A stretch of 64,000 nucleotides of DNA, from contig CP136061.1 of the NCBI GenBank assembly GCA_032622095.1, positions 59,227,301 through 59,291,300 on the forward strand, in the 5' to 3' direction. The translations under genes and the position numbers were made by a program. Below are positions 1 to 12,000 of the stretch, piece after piece. How positions within the stretch are numbered: the first letter of the stretch is position 1; each line of letters begins with the position of its first letter. The DNA is from Siphonodentalium dalli (Eukaryota; Mollusca; Scaphopoda; Gadilida; Siphonodentaliidae). A model generated the notes under the pieces. That model was given only the letters and a program-made list of their open reading frames with translations, was not told where the DNA came from and made no database searches.

Positions 1-820
1 GAATAATTCTGGCAATTTCAGTGGTTGAAATAGTAACAAATACCCAAGGTGCATCAGAAATGTTAGTAGTCAATTGTGTGCATCACCACAACTTGTAAGT
101 GGTTGCATGGCACGCTGGGATAACAATTAACATTTTCCATATTTTGTCGGCCATTTTGACAGCCATTTTGAGCCAAAGTGACAATTTCTGTACCATTGAG
201 TTCGAATATCAATAAGATATAGAATGCATCACTTACATTGCAAAGTTCTTCCAACTTCTTGATGAAATATGACTAGAAACCCAATGGGGATCTTTTCTAA
301 AATGTTATACCGCGTTTTGTAAAATCGAATTTTTGAGTGATCGGAAGGGGTGTGGACCGCACGAACAGCATATTTCATTGCTCCAATGGTCAGTTAACAT
401 GCTAAATACAAAATAAAGTCACAATTCTCAACCAGTTCCAAACCACAGAAACTTATCTTAAAATATATTATTAAAAAACTTTAAAACTCCACTTCCTGTC
501 GCCATTTTGACGGCCATCTTAGACGAGGAGTTCCAATTTTGGCACATAAAGGTGGCGTTATGTCTTAGCTTCACAAAAATATATACATGTGTATACATAT
601 GACAATATGTTCTCACTATAATTGCTTCAAGCTGACTTATAGAAAAATGGCAGCCATCTTGGACGCCATCTTGAATTACAAAAAATGCTCAAAGCGGATT
701 TTAGCGGATTTTGGATATGTTATAGAGGATATATTCCTCTTCAAAATGGTATACAAACCAACTTAGTCCAAATTTGTTCTAGGTCAAACCTTTTATCGAC
801 CAGTCTATATATATGAATAC
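1..820. repeat. Dispersed repeat, related copy at 33.6-34.4 kb
   Basis: Non-coding AT-rich DNA. The stretch at about 690-805 (AAGCGGATTTTAG, then AATTTGTTCTAGGT) recurs at about 34226-34370 in the same order, and both copies carry GCCATTTTG or GCCATCTTG words upstream. This marks an old dispersed repeat of unknown class. No coding potential was seen. Confidence 0.45.
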
Positions 821-907
821 TAGCGTAATCGTATTTTTCATTCCTCGTGTGGTTTTTGTGGTGGGGTGCAAATTTGTATTCATTTCTGGTTAAATACGCC
901 CAGAATA

Positions 908-1010
908 GAAAACCTTCGGAATAGCGAACCTTCGGAATAATGAACCTTCGGAATAGGGAACCTTCGGAATAATGAACCTTCGGAATAGCGAACCTTCGGA
1001 ATAGAGAACC
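908..1010. repeat. 16-bp minisatellite (CCTTCGGAATA)
   Basis: The word CCTTCGG recurs at 913, 929, 945, 961, 977 and 993, exactly 16 bp apart, with the last few bases of each unit varying. The sequence just before it (GGTTAAATACGCCCAGAATA) is repeated at about 49144, also followed by diverged units, so the minisatellite travels with a dispersed repeat. Confidence 0.9.
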
Positions 1011-1084
1011 CTACCCGTCCGTGCACACAAGCTAACGTTCGATGCGATGCATCAGTGCTGGCTTCAGAGCACGAGGAAACAAGA

Positions 1085-1495
1085 TTTTATTTGTTGGATA
1101 ATGAGTGAAAGAAGTATTTCCAGACAGGAAAGGACATCTACATACTAAAGACAGGTATCGGAAACAATGATGAAGATGGGGAATTGTCTAACAAGCTTGA
1201 TTTATTCTGCGAATTAAGTTCCGAGAACAGCACATTTCATTACTGGTTGCAGTACATAAATTTTGTTCAAATGTTATTGTACTTTATTCTGAGAGTAAAG
1301 GTAATGGTATCTACATCTATATATGTTCAGGAGAATGCTACCAATGATGGCTGTATATGGCCATGACACCGAGTATCACGACTGCGAGCCATTAGCGAAA
1401 ACATTTAAGGAAATCACCACGTGTAAATGTTCAGGTTCCAAGTGTTCTCCAAGTGTAGCTGTCGAAAATCCAACTTGAATTGTTCCCTCGCCTGT
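1085..1495 (+). pseudogene. Decayed fragment of a gene with a cysteine-rich C-terminal tail
   Basis: Conceptual translation gives scattered protein-like blocks in different frames. One (about 1227-1300) reads FHYWLQYINFVQMLLYFILR. A second (about 1327-1445) begins RMLPMMAVYGHD and ends TCKCSGSKC. A third, frameshifted (about 1451-1490), reads KCSCRKSNLNCSLACK. The order, a YW...LL.FI block, an MLP block, then a C.C...C...C.C.K tail, resembles an uncharacterised multicopy protein I have seen in invertebrate genomes, often near mobile elements. That family link is from memory and unverified. Frameshifts and stops make it non-functional. A GTAAGT donor-like site at 1494 directly follows. Confidence 0.35.
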
Positions 1496-2135
1496 AAGTA
1501 ACAGCTGGAAAATATAATAGACAATCGTGACAGTGACTCATCTTTGGATGATACACATATTTGAACCGTTTAAAACAGTGTGAGATTCTGGTATTCAAAT
1601 TTTAAAATGAAAATATAAAATTATGAATCTCAATTTCGATCAATTTTGTATCAAATTTGCATATTTTAGTGAATAATCACATTTTAAATTGTTTTGAAGT
1701 CATGTTGTTATTCAATAACCCACCACAATCTGATATAAATATAAGCAGACTTCCAGGAGTGACCTATTGTACATATTTTTAAGTTTTGTCGGATTATACC
1801 AAAATATAGAACAATTTCGTGATTTTTTAATTTTTGGGGGAGGGGTAGTATATTTCTAATAATACTCAAACTATTGTACGTAAGACATTGTGTTCAATCC
1901 CATTATTAAGACAAATTTGAGACCATAAACACCATGTAAAGATAACAAATTATTGGGTGGAAAAATATCTGAAATTCTTATTTTTTCCAAATAATTGACC
2001 TTTTTTTTTTAGGTAAAATTTTGTCTTCTTCTAAATGATGAAATTATTTGGATGAATTTTCAGGTAGAATATCTATAAAAACAATTTGGATGATCTTTTT
2101 ATTCAAACATTGGGATAAATAACTTTTTATAATTT

Positions 2136-2160
2136 TTTTTTTTTTTTTTTTTTTTTTTTA
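2136..2160. repeat. Poly-T tract
   Basis: A near-pure run of T inside AT-rich non-coding DNA. On the minus strand it would be a poly-A tail, but no retroposon body is recognisable next to it. Confidence 0.8.
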
Positions 2161-2349
2161 CGTCAAACAACATTTTTTACCAAAAAAAAGTCGCCGCACA
2201 CCTTAAACTGTTGAATACCGGTATTGAAGGGACCAAAGATACACTGCCTAATAGAAAAACATGTTTTCGGTTATATACATTCCGATGTCGGCGAAATTAT
2301 TTTTATCTTGCCTGGCCGCTGTACTTCGGTTTTTTTTTATCACTTATTA

Positions 2350-3890
2350 GAGCCATTGAGGACACTTAGGGTGGATACACACATGCATGTAATCTCTGTA
2401 TGTAAAATCCATGTATTTTACATGGTCACACCAATCATTGATAGCATTAATCGCATGCGCGCGATCGGTCTATTTAAACAGGCGAGACCAGTGAGTAGTT
2501 TTTAGCCAAACTCAAACTAACTGCTATCAAGAGATTTCAGGCCAGTCATGACCATGTCTTCTTTCATGGGTGCCGAAATGAATAAATCCTGTATTATATC
2601 TGTTGCTGTTTTTCACGAGTTTTAGTTCATTTCGAAAAGTGGATTTGAGTCCGTCGATTTTATACTTGATTTGTTTCTCGTCATTTCTTGGAAACAGGGT
2701 CATCCAAAATAAAAATAAAATGTGCAGACTTTTGAAGCTCTTTTATGACGATTGTGATACATGAGTGTTTAATTTCCCACCCACTGACTCCCAATTTGAT
2801 CTCGTCCAGCAAAACCCGAACGGCTCTATGGCTCCACATATTGGAAGTGCTATATTAATACACATGGCAATCAACTGACTCAAACATGGTGAATTCCATG
2901 CTAAGTGATTTATCTTAATCGGACAACAAAATTAATGCAGGTACAGCGTTGAAAGAAAAAATAGTCACCCCCTCCCCCCATTTTTAACCCAGACTTTACA
3001 GAACAGTATATGTTACTCAGGCCAAAGGATGAACAGGTTCCTAACTGTCACAATTTTAGCCTGTTCAGTCTTGAATTATAACATTTTGGACTATAATCCA
3101 TTATTGGGGGAGGGGGCTGGTTCTCGAAAGTTTCGAATAACTAAGGGATTTAGTTGGATGTATCGGCCGGGATTATCTGGGCAAGAATGTACAACATAAT
3201 GTTTTACTTAAATTTTCCATAGTTGTAAATGTTTCGTATATAACATATGAGAGGAAAGGTAACGTAGTTGTGAACTCGTAGCTAGACAACCCTATTCCCA
3301 AATGAAGACACACAGCAACACCACCTTCTATACCTTCAAATTTAAAGCTGTAATAATATGTTCATAATTATATGAATAGCATAAATTGCTGCATATGAGA
3401 TTACTCACTCATAGCAAACAAACACGACAGATATGACTGTCAACTACAATATTTACAAATCAAGAGTGGCTTCTTGGCCTCAGTGTGGGGTCAGGACTCA
3501 GCGTGTTGCATGGCCCCGTCGATGAAATATGTAGTGGTCAGTCCGGTAGCTTCCGGGATAATATAGCCCCCATGTTGGGGATCATAGCCCCTGCATTGGG
3601 GAAATCCTGGGACCATCTCTGGTACAAAATCAAGAAAAGACTGACAATGATATTAACAGAACGTCCAACATTTGGGTTATCTCGGGAACAATTATTTTAA
3701 GCGGCCTGACGACTTCGTCCAGTCAACGGCTCTATGCACGTTCTGAGCTTGACTCACTGTGGTCAAACATAGCCGCAATGGTTGGGTTGTCAGCAGACAC
3801 ATATTACATGGTCTGTATGATCCATGTAAAACGCAAAATACATGATATTTACAGAGATTACATGCATGTTTGTATCCATCCTTAGGTAAT
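2350..3890. mobile_element. TIR element of about 1.5 kb, no transposase seen
   Basis: About 2356-2432 (CTTAGGGTGGATACA, ACATGCATGTAATCTCTGTA, CATGTATTTTACATGG) is repeated in inverted orientation at about 3799-3885 (CCATGTAAAAC, TACAGAGATTACATGCATG, GTATCCATCCTTAG). The arms are imperfect and about 75 bp long. The interior holds short non-conserved ORFs only. Superfamily unknown, because no clear TSD could be read. Confidence 0.55.
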
Positions 3891-4130
3891 ACGGAAACCG
3901 TTCTTAGATCACTTTATACGCGACCACTCTTCTTTTTTTTTGTTCGACATAAGAAATCCGACTTATCACTCAAATTGGTCGGGACGCAGCGACATGGGGT
4001 GTTTGGGGTATCTCACCACACCCAATTCGGCAAATATTTTCAACTGTTTCACGCAAGACCATTGGTTGAAATTTTGAGATCAAAGTAACAGTTGAATATT
4101 CCGATAGTTTTATTTTTCTACCAGTGCCAT

Positions 4131-4707
4131 GCAGGGTTCGCCTGCCACTTGCCAAATTTTCCAATGGCCAAAATAATTTTCATTTGGCAAACGTTTTGGC
4201 AAGTTACTTTTTAATTCCTCAAAAAAGTTGAAAAATATCGGTCAATCAATACCATTCATTTCCGGAAACTCTTACAATATAATTATATTAGTGGTGTTTT
4301 ATATGGATTAGGGAAAGTTCACACCCATATTAAGATGCAATTAATCTGGTAGCATTAGCATCGATGGGGAGGGATCACCCTCAGTTGGTTTGGTGGTGTT
4401 TACATGGCTAATCCTCCTGTGATGTGCCCTACTGATGAACCAACCCTTCTACTATTTGTTTGTTTGGTGATCAGTTTGTTGTATGATAAACTACAATAGA
4501 GATGCGAATATAATTATTAACTAACTGCGTTCCTATTGATAACAAAAGTCGTTTAAACCGTGAGTGTCTAAACAGAAGACTTATAATGTTACAGATAATG
4601 ACACCAACAGGGATAGCATTTGGCAAATGCTAAAAGAATTTGACAAAAATATTTTCATTTGGCAAAATATTTGGCAAAAGTCAATTTCGGTCCAGCGCGG
4701 ACTGTAT
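4131..4707. mobile_element. Putative hAT-like non-autonomous element
   Basis: The left end starts CAGGGTTCGC and the inverted right end starts CAGTCCGCGCTGGACC. Both ends are followed by TTGCCAAAT-type words, and the interior is short and non-coding. The left end recurs at about 62533 (CAGGGTTCGCGCTGCCACTT) inside another element. No matching 8-bp TSD was found here, so boundaries are tentative. Confidence 0.4.
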
Positions 4708-4781
4708 CATGTTTTTAGACTAACATTCGTACATTTTCATACTTTCATGGCCATCGGTTGGAAAATTGGCAGCTATTTTTA

Positions 4782-5160
4782 AAGGGCTGTCAGGTTAGAA
4801 ATTCCCAACAGTTGGGAAGCTTGAAGAACCAGTTAGAAAAAAATTAAAGCCAAGGGGTCGGAAATGCAAATGGAATTTTACAGACCAAACTTGGGATTTT
4901 GGGTCTAGCTCAGGGGGTGGCTGCTGTTTGAAATTTTAATGGAGACCCTTTAGTCACGTCCCTGTTGAGTTCATTTATGTTTATTCTATAGCATTTATAC
5001 GACTTTGGGTAATACATATTTATGATTGAAAAGTTGACAAAAAGAAAACGAGGCTGAAGTACCACAGCGCAGATCCGTGTTACTAAACCAATGATAGCGT
5101 AAGAGTGCATATGAACCAAAAACCTCCACATCGGTGTCTGCATACAGGTGACATCTTTAG
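4782..5160. repeat. Dispersed repeat shared with 15.5-15.9 kb
   Basis: Words such as CCCAACAGTTGGGAA, GCAAATGGAATT and the block ending GTCACGTCC recur in the same order at about 15590-15890. Non-coding, class unknown. It ends just upstream of the putative promoter at 5194. Confidence 0.5.
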
Positions 5161-5193
5161 AATGTCGCAGGAAGAGAACACTCCAGTTGATAT

Positions 5194-5226
5194 TATAAAT
5201 ATGCTTCAGTGGTTCGCGCTCAATCA
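5194..5226 (+). promoter_or_regulatory. TATA box and initiator, putative core promoter
   Basis: TATAAATA starts at 5194, and an initiator-like TCAGTC has its A at 5226. The 32-bp spacing is the usual metazoan TATA-to-start distance. About 57 bp downstream comes a strong splice donor (AAG|GTAAGT), so the pair would define a short first non-coding exon. Assigning it to the PLAC8-like gene rests on strand and proximity and not on transcript evidence. Confidence 0.45.
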
Positions 5227-5282
5227 GTCTTGTTCTGAAATATTTCCTTCCAACAAGAACATATTTTTTCGTATGAACTAAG
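5226..5282 (+). other. Putative 5' UTR exon with a two-codon uORF
   Basis: The interval runs from the initiator to the donor GTAAGT at 5283. It contains a single ATG at 5273 followed by AAC and TAA, a minimal upstream ORF next to the exon end. Splicing to the acceptor before 8923 would give a leader of about 66 nt for the PLAC8-like gene. Inference only. Confidence 0.4.
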
Positions 5283-6081
5283 GTAAGTGATTTGCTTGAT
5301 ATGTATTATGCTGTTTCTTTTCATTGTTGTTTTTTTTTCTGTTCTTTTCCTTTATTTTTTTATAATTCATGCTAATGGCTGCGGACATACGTACCACAGT
5401 AGATATGGCAAAGTAGGTGTGACAATTTATTATGGTGGAGTTTGGTGACAATTGGTCGTCATAATTAATGTGCCATATCTAGCCATGTCGCAAGCTGCAT
5501 ATTCGCACTGAATGAGTCTTCCAAATTTCGTTATAATAAGCCTTTTTTTGTTCTGTATGGTCCTTGTATATATAGTTCGCTTTGTTTATTCAAGATACTT
5601 TCTCTCAGCTGCATTTCCTCCAACAGTTCCGACACAGCTTCATCGGCCCAAATAATAATGTTAGCTGAACTAAACGTCGCAAAATAGAAAACGCAATTGG
5701 GGAACTGTCTTAATGCACATGAAATTAATATAAGTAGATAAACATGCATTGAGATCATATCAATAAAACGTACTACATACACGGGTATACGTGGCCTTGG
5801 TAAATATAACCAATATTATTTCTACATATAAACACAGTCTCTGCCACAGAGTACCGTATGTAGACAATTGTGGACAAGTTTAGAATTTATTGAAGATAAT
5901 CTATTCTACTTCTTTGTGTTTTGATGAATTGCGTCCATACATGCAGTAAACCACCAAAAGCGAAATACGAATGTTTCATCGCTTGATCGGAAGCAACTAT
6001 GACTACTATTTTGAGACATTGGCAATAGTATCTACACATTTTACCCAGTAGTCTATAACCATATTTTGAAAGATTTTATAT

Positions 6082-6601
6082 TCTCATATATATTTTGAAG
6101 ACCTCTGTCTGTCTGTCTGTCTGTCTGTCTGTTGTTGTCTGTCTGTTTGTCATTAATACAAATCTACGATTCTCGACCGATCGGGACGAAACTTGGTACG
6201 TGTGTGTAGATTGACCAGGCGGTGGACGTTGTCGTATTGGCGAGCCCGTGCGGCGCCCGTGCAGCGCATGCGCAGACGAGATCTCGGAAACGGGTGGAGC
6301 TATCGAATTGAAATTTGCTATGTGAATGTATCTTGCCCCGGATACGAATTTTATCGGGTCGCCGAGCCCGTGCGACGCCAGCTTCGCGCATGCGCAGACC
6401 GGATCTCGGAAACAGGTGGAGCTATCGACTTGAAATTTGGTATGTGAATGTATCTAGCCCCGGATACGAATTTTATCGGGTCGCCGAGACCGTGCGACGC
6501 CAGCTTCGCGCATGCGCAGACCATATCTCGGAAACGGGTGGAGCTATCGACTTGAAATTTGATTTTTGAATAGCCCGGACAACGTCGGGCTCATCGGCTA
6601 G
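6082..6601 (+). mobile_element. Helitron/Helentron-like non-autonomous element, copy 1
   Basis: Begins TCTCATATATATTTTGAAGA, followed by a (TCTG)n microsatellite (about 6104-6160) and a minisatellite of about 122 bp whose units carry CGCGCATGCGCAGACC and ATCTCGGAAACGGGTGGAGC. It ends with a hairpin (AGCCCGG...CGGGCT), a short spacer and CTAG. This layout of TC start, microsatellite, tandem core, 3' hairpin and CTAG end matches Helitron/Helentron-derived elements such as DINE-1-like and oyster pearl-type repeats. Its 3' end abuts the next copy. The short ORFs inside are by-products of the tandem repeat. Confidence 0.65.
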
Positions 6602-7969
6602 TCTCATATATATTTTGAAGACCTCTGTATGTTTGTATGTCTGTCTGTCTGTATGTCTGTCATTTATACAAATCTACGATTCTCGACCGATCGGGACGAA
6701 ACTTCGTACGTGTGTGTAGTTTGACCAGGTGGTCGTCGTTGTTGTATTGACGAGCCCGTGCGACGCCCATGCAGCGCATGCGCAGACGATATCTAGGAAA
6801 CTGGTGGAGCTATCGACTTGAAATTTGCTATGTGAATGTAAATTTTATCGGGTCGCCGAGCCCGTGCGACGCAAGCTTCGCGCATGCGCAGACCAGATCT
6901 CGGAAACGGGTGGAGCTATCGACTTGAAATTTGGTGTGTGAATGTATCTTGCCCCGGATACGAATTTTATCTGGTCGCCGAATCCGTGCGACGCAAGCTT
7001 CACGCATGCGCAGACCAGATCTCGGAAACGGGTGGAGCTATCGACTTGAAATTTGTTTTTTGAATAGCCCGGACAACGTCGGTAAATCTACGATTCTCGA
7101 CCGATCGGGACGAAACTTGATACGAGTGTGTAGTTTGAACAGGCGGTCGTCGTTGTCGTATTGGCGAGCCCGTGCGGCGCCCGCTTCGCGTATGCGCAGA
7201 CGAGATCTCGGGAACGGGTGGAGCTATCGACTTGAAATTTGCTATGTGAATGTATCTTGCCCCGGATACGAATTTTATCGGGTCGCCGAGCGCGAGCCCG
7301 TGTGGCGCCGGCTTCGCGCATGCGCAGACGAGATCTCGGAAACGGGTGGAGTTATCGACTTGAAATTTGTTTTTTGAATAGCCCGGACAACGTCGGTAAA
7401 TCTACGATTCTCGACCGATCGGGACGAAACTTGATACGTGTGTGTAGTTTGAACAGGCGGTCGTCGTTGTCGTATTGGCGAGCCCGTGCGGCGCCCGCTT
7501 CGCGTATGCGCAGACGAGATCTCGGGAACGGGTGGAGCTATCGACTTGAAATTTGCTATGTGAATGTATCTTGCCCCGGATACGAATTTTATCGGGTCGC
7601 CGAGCGCGAGTCCGTGCGGCGCCGGCTTCGCGCATGCGCAGACGAGATCTCGGAAACGGGTGGAGCTATCGACTTGAAATTTGCTATGTGAATGTATCTT
7701 GCCCCGGATACGAATTTTATCGGGTCGCCGAGCCCGTGCGACGCGCCAGCTTCGCGCATGCGCAGACCAGATATCGGAAACGGGTGGAGCTATCGACTTG
7801 AAATTTGGTATGTGAATGTATCTAGCCCCGGATACGAATTTTATCGGGTCGCCGAGCTCGTGCGACGCCAGCTTCGCGCATGCGCAGACCAGATCTCGGA
7901 AACGGGTAGAGCTATTGACTTGAAATTTGGTTTTTGAATAGCCCGGACAATGTCGGGCTCATCGGCTAG
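6602..7969 (+). mobile_element. Helitron/Helentron-like element, copy 2, expanded core
   Basis: Starts with the same TCTCATATAT end immediately after the CTAG of copy 1 and finishes with the same hairpin and CTAG at 7966-7969, followed by T. The core is expanded: a near-identical 314-bp block begins at 7082 and again at 7396, and units of about 122-124 bp continue to 7900. The bases flanking the pair are T on the left (6081) and T on the right (7970). Two copies head to tail suggest rolling-circle-type insertion or slippage. No Rep/helicase is encoded. Confidence 0.65.
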
Positions 7970-8146
7970 TGTAGATATAAAAATAAATGATGATCGGTCA
8001 CAAAATCAATACATCCAAATTAAATCACATTTAACTGTTTAATTACACATATATCACACGACTGAAAATAAACAGTGCAAATTAATCTTCGTTGTTTTTT
8101 TGTTCCTGGGCGCCCAAATGTCCAGATTTAACCGTTGTATGAGACC

Positions 8147-8205
8147 TTGCTTTCGCTTGCTTTCGCTTGCTTTCGCTTGCTTTCGCTTGCTTTCGCTTGC
8201 TTTCG
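8147..8205. repeat. 10-bp tandem repeat (TTGCTTTCGC)
   Basis: Almost six perfect copies of a decamer. The 10-bp period does not preserve a reading frame, although both strands stay open across it. No function seen. Confidence 0.9.
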
Positions 8206-8339
8206 TGAGATACATTAGAGATAGTTTATATATCACTGATACATTTTCATTTGTGCGCAATGATATTCCAAGACTGGTGATCCATGCGGCAAGAGTAATC
8301 ATTTTCGGCGAGTTTCTCTCTGAAACTGTCAATAAATAG

Positions 8340-8922
8340 GCCCAATAACTAACCCTACCCCATTACGACCATCGGTGACTTTGCCGATATGGGTTACCCC
8401 CAGAAATTGGCCAGAATATGCTCGATTATGAAATGTCGCACACAGATCTCATATAGAGGATTTTTTTTATTGGAATAGTGTACTGATTCGAAAAATGACA
8501 AAACCATTTGTATACACATTTTGTCTAGATCAAACACTATGTTGACTGGACTGCATGTGCCCGTCACTACTTTAGTTCCCGAGCAACTGCTCTATCATAT
8601 AACTCAAGTGGATTAGTAAGCTGATGTTTTGAACCTAATTTTAGAAGAGGTCTAATTTTGCAAAGTGACCCTTTTCATAATAAATATATAAAAACAAAAA
8701 TAAAAGACAACTCACTAAACATGGGCTTTATATATGACTAGGAATACGAACATATTTTTAAAGAAATCAGTTTACCCATATTGCAAAAAATATAAATATT
8801 GATTGCCCGTTAAATATCAGAGACAGTATAAGCTTCATTTAGATCCCCCCAAGTAATTTTAAGGGCGAGCACTCCTCATCAGTGTAATTCAATATGCTAT
8901 TTTTATCTGGTGGTCATTGCAG
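8340..8922. other. Non-coding stretch upstream of the PLAC8-like start
   Basis: No repeat or gene recognised. It ends with a 3' splice site (TGGTCATTGCAG, ending 8922), which would begin the first coding exon nine bases before its ATG. Confidence 0.5.
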
Positions 8923-8931
8923 AGCCGTGAA

Positions 8932-9064
8932 ATGACCACTGTTATAGTGAATCAGCCTGTGTGTGGAAGAATGGATGGTGCCCCCAGGCTGCTCGCGGCT
9001 CCGGTTGTTGGGACTCGGGACTGGTCAGCTGGCCTTTGTGGTTGTTTAGGCGATTTTTGCAATC
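8932..9064 (+). CDS. PLAC8-like gene, coding exon 1
   Basis: Encodes residues 1-44 plus one base. The acceptor before it ends at 8922 and the donor GTGAGT starts at 9065. The N-terminal part is a short variable tail rich in V, P and A, followed by the conserved RDWSAGLCGC start of the domain. Confidence 0.88.
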
Positions 9065-12000
9065 GTGAGTGAAGGTGTTAAAGACATATTAACTGCTTAT
9101 TTCACTACTTCAAACTGATAGCTTACTACTCTTACACTACACCCATTTGAATAATGTATATAAACTACTATTGTCGAAAACTTCAACAACAATGAATGAA
9201 TCATTTCATAAATCACACCATCTAATCTGAACTACGAACAAATGTAAACAATCAGTCCGCCATTCGTCCCGACCAAATCGCCGATAAACTAACGACAGTG
9301 TTACCCTTAGCGGCGAACAAATCGCTGATAAACTAACCACAGTGTTACCCTTAGCGAACAAATCGCTGATAAACTAACCACAGTGTTACCCTTAGCGAAC
9401 AAATCGCCGATAAACTAACCACAGTGTTACCCTTAGCGAACAAATCGCCGATAAACTAACCACAGTGTTACCCTTAGCGAACAAATCGCTGATAATCTAA
9501 CCACAGTGTTACCCTTAGCGAACAAATCGCTGATGATCTAACCACAGTGTTACCCTTAGCGATCAAATCGCCGATAAACTAACCACAGTGTTACCCTTAG
9601 CGAACAAATCGCTGATAAACTAACGACAGTGTTACCCTTAGCGGCGAACAAATCGCTGATAAACTAACCACAGTGTTACCCTTAGCGAACAAATCGCTGA
9701 TAAACTAACCACAGTGTTACCCTTAGCGAACAAATCGCCGATAAACTAACCACAGTGTTACCCTTAGCGAACAAATCGCCGATAAACTAACCACAGTGTT
9801 ACCCTTAGCGAACAAATCGCTGATAATCTAACCACAGTGTTACCCTTAGCGAACAAATCGCTGATGATCTAACCACAGTGTTACCCTTAGCGATCAAATC
9901 GCCGATAAACTAACCACAGTGTTACCCTTAGCGAACAAATCGCCGATAAACTAACCACAGTGTTACCCTTAGCGAACAAATCGCTGATAAACTAACCACA
10001 GTGTTATCCTTAGCGATCAAATCGCCGATAAACTAACCACAGTGTTACCCTTAGCGAACAAATCGCCGATAAACTAACCACAGTGTTACCCTTAGCGAAC
10101 AAATCGCCGATAAACTAACCACAGTGTTACCCTTAGCGAACAAATCGCTGATAAACTAACCACAGTGTTACCCTTAGCGATCAAATCGCCGATAATCTAA
10201 CCACAGTGTTACCCTTAGCGAACAAATCGCCGATAAACTAACCACAGTGTTACCCTTAGCGAACAAATCGCCGATAAACTATCCACAGTGTTACCCTTAG
10301 CGAACAAATCGCCGATAATCTAACCACAGTGTTACCCTTAGCGAACAAATCGCCGATAAACTAACCACAGTGTTACCCTTAGCGAACAAATCGCTGATAA
10401 ACTATCCACAGTGTTACCCTTAGCGAACAAATCGCTGATAAACTAACCACAGTGTTACCCTTAGCGAACAAATCGCCGATAATCTAACCACAGTGTTACC
10501 CTTAGCGAACAAATCGCTGATAAACTAACCAGAGTGTTACCCTTAGCGAACAAATCGCCGATAAACTAACCACAGTGTTACCCTTAGCGAACAAATCGCT
10601 GATAAACTAACCACAGTGTTACCCTTAGCGAACAAATCGCCGATAATCTAACCACAGTGTTACCCTTAGCGAACAAATCGCTGATAAACTAACCAGAGTG
10701 TTACCCTTAGCGAACAAATCGCCGATAAACTAACCACAGTGTTACCCTTAGCGAACAAATTGCTGATAAACTAACCACAGTGTTACCCTTAGCGAACAAA
10801 TCGCTGATAAACTAACCACAGTGTTACCCTTAGCGAACAAATCGCCGATAAACTAACCACAGTGTTACCCTTAGCGAACAAATCGCTGATAAACTAACCA
10901 CAGTGTTACCCTTAGCGAACAAATCGCCGATAATCTAACCACAGTGTTACCCTTAGCGAACAAATCGCTGATAAACTAACCAGAGTGTTGCCCTTAGCGA
11001 ACAAATCGCCGATAAACTAACCACAGTGTTACCTTTAGCGAACAAATCGCTGATAAACTAACCACAGTTTTACCCTTAGCGAACAAATCGCTGATAAACT
11101 AACCACAGTGTTACCCTTAGCGAACAAATCGCTGATAAACTAACCACAGTGTTACCCTTAGCGAACAAATCGCCGATAAACTAACCACAGTGTTACCCTT
11201 AGCGAACAAATCGCCGATAAACTAACCACCGTGTTACCCTTAGCGAACAAATCGCTGATAAACTAACCACAGTGTTACCCTTAGCTAGAGAGTCACCCAT
11301 TGTTCTCGACGGCTAATTATAAACACATAAAATTTAAGTCCGCCTGATATTTTCGAACGAAAAGTGAATTATGTTTAACACAAGCTACTTCTTCTCTGTG
11401 TGTATTATTTTCCGGAAGGGGGGTAACAATGCAAACGTTTCTGTCAATTTTTTTTACATAGAACATTTTATTTGTGTTTGGGAAGGTTACAAGTAAGAGA
11501 TGGACCATAGCCAAGAACTTAAACTACAGATAGTGTTTATCAGTGTCCCATAGAAGAATTACGCGAGATTAATAAACACCCCAAAAAAAAACTAAGTAAT
11601 TATACTGTTCAGTCAATCGTATTGAAAATTTGAACGATTTGAGAACGTGGTAAATGCAGTACATTATGAGCATCAATTAACAAGGTGGTGTTATAACATT
11701 CGTTTCAACGGTATTTGCTTTAAAAAAAACAATTCCATTAAAAAAAAAACTTTGAACTTTGACACCAAATAGCATCGCGTGCGCATGGATTAACTGTGTA
11801 GTAAATGACCAGTGTTGGTTTAGTGTCGCCGACCTTATTATTGCGTGCGATTGTTTTGAAACAGACCAGTTGTCACGGTATGGGAATTCAGTGATGATTT
11901 TGAAACACCCATATCTGACCCGTTTCATTCACTCGAAAGGAGCCATGCATGCCCCATATATATTACGGACAGAGCAAGGACTATCGCCATAGATGCAACC

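Noticed and set aside
4131-4707. Eight-base target duplication for the hAT-like element
   Set aside because: The flanks GTGCCATG and TATCATGT do not match, so no TSD is claimed.
6164-7937. Several ORFs of 75-150 aa rich in R and repeated RMRR.DLGNGWSYRLEI segments
   Set aside because: They follow the 122-bp tandem repeat in several frames and on both strands, as expected from repeat translation. No family resemblance.
9272-11285. Regular 41-bp repeats that could be mistaken for a CRISPR array
   Set aside because: There are no unique spacers; the entire 41-bp unit is repeated head to tail and the context is a eukaryotic intron.
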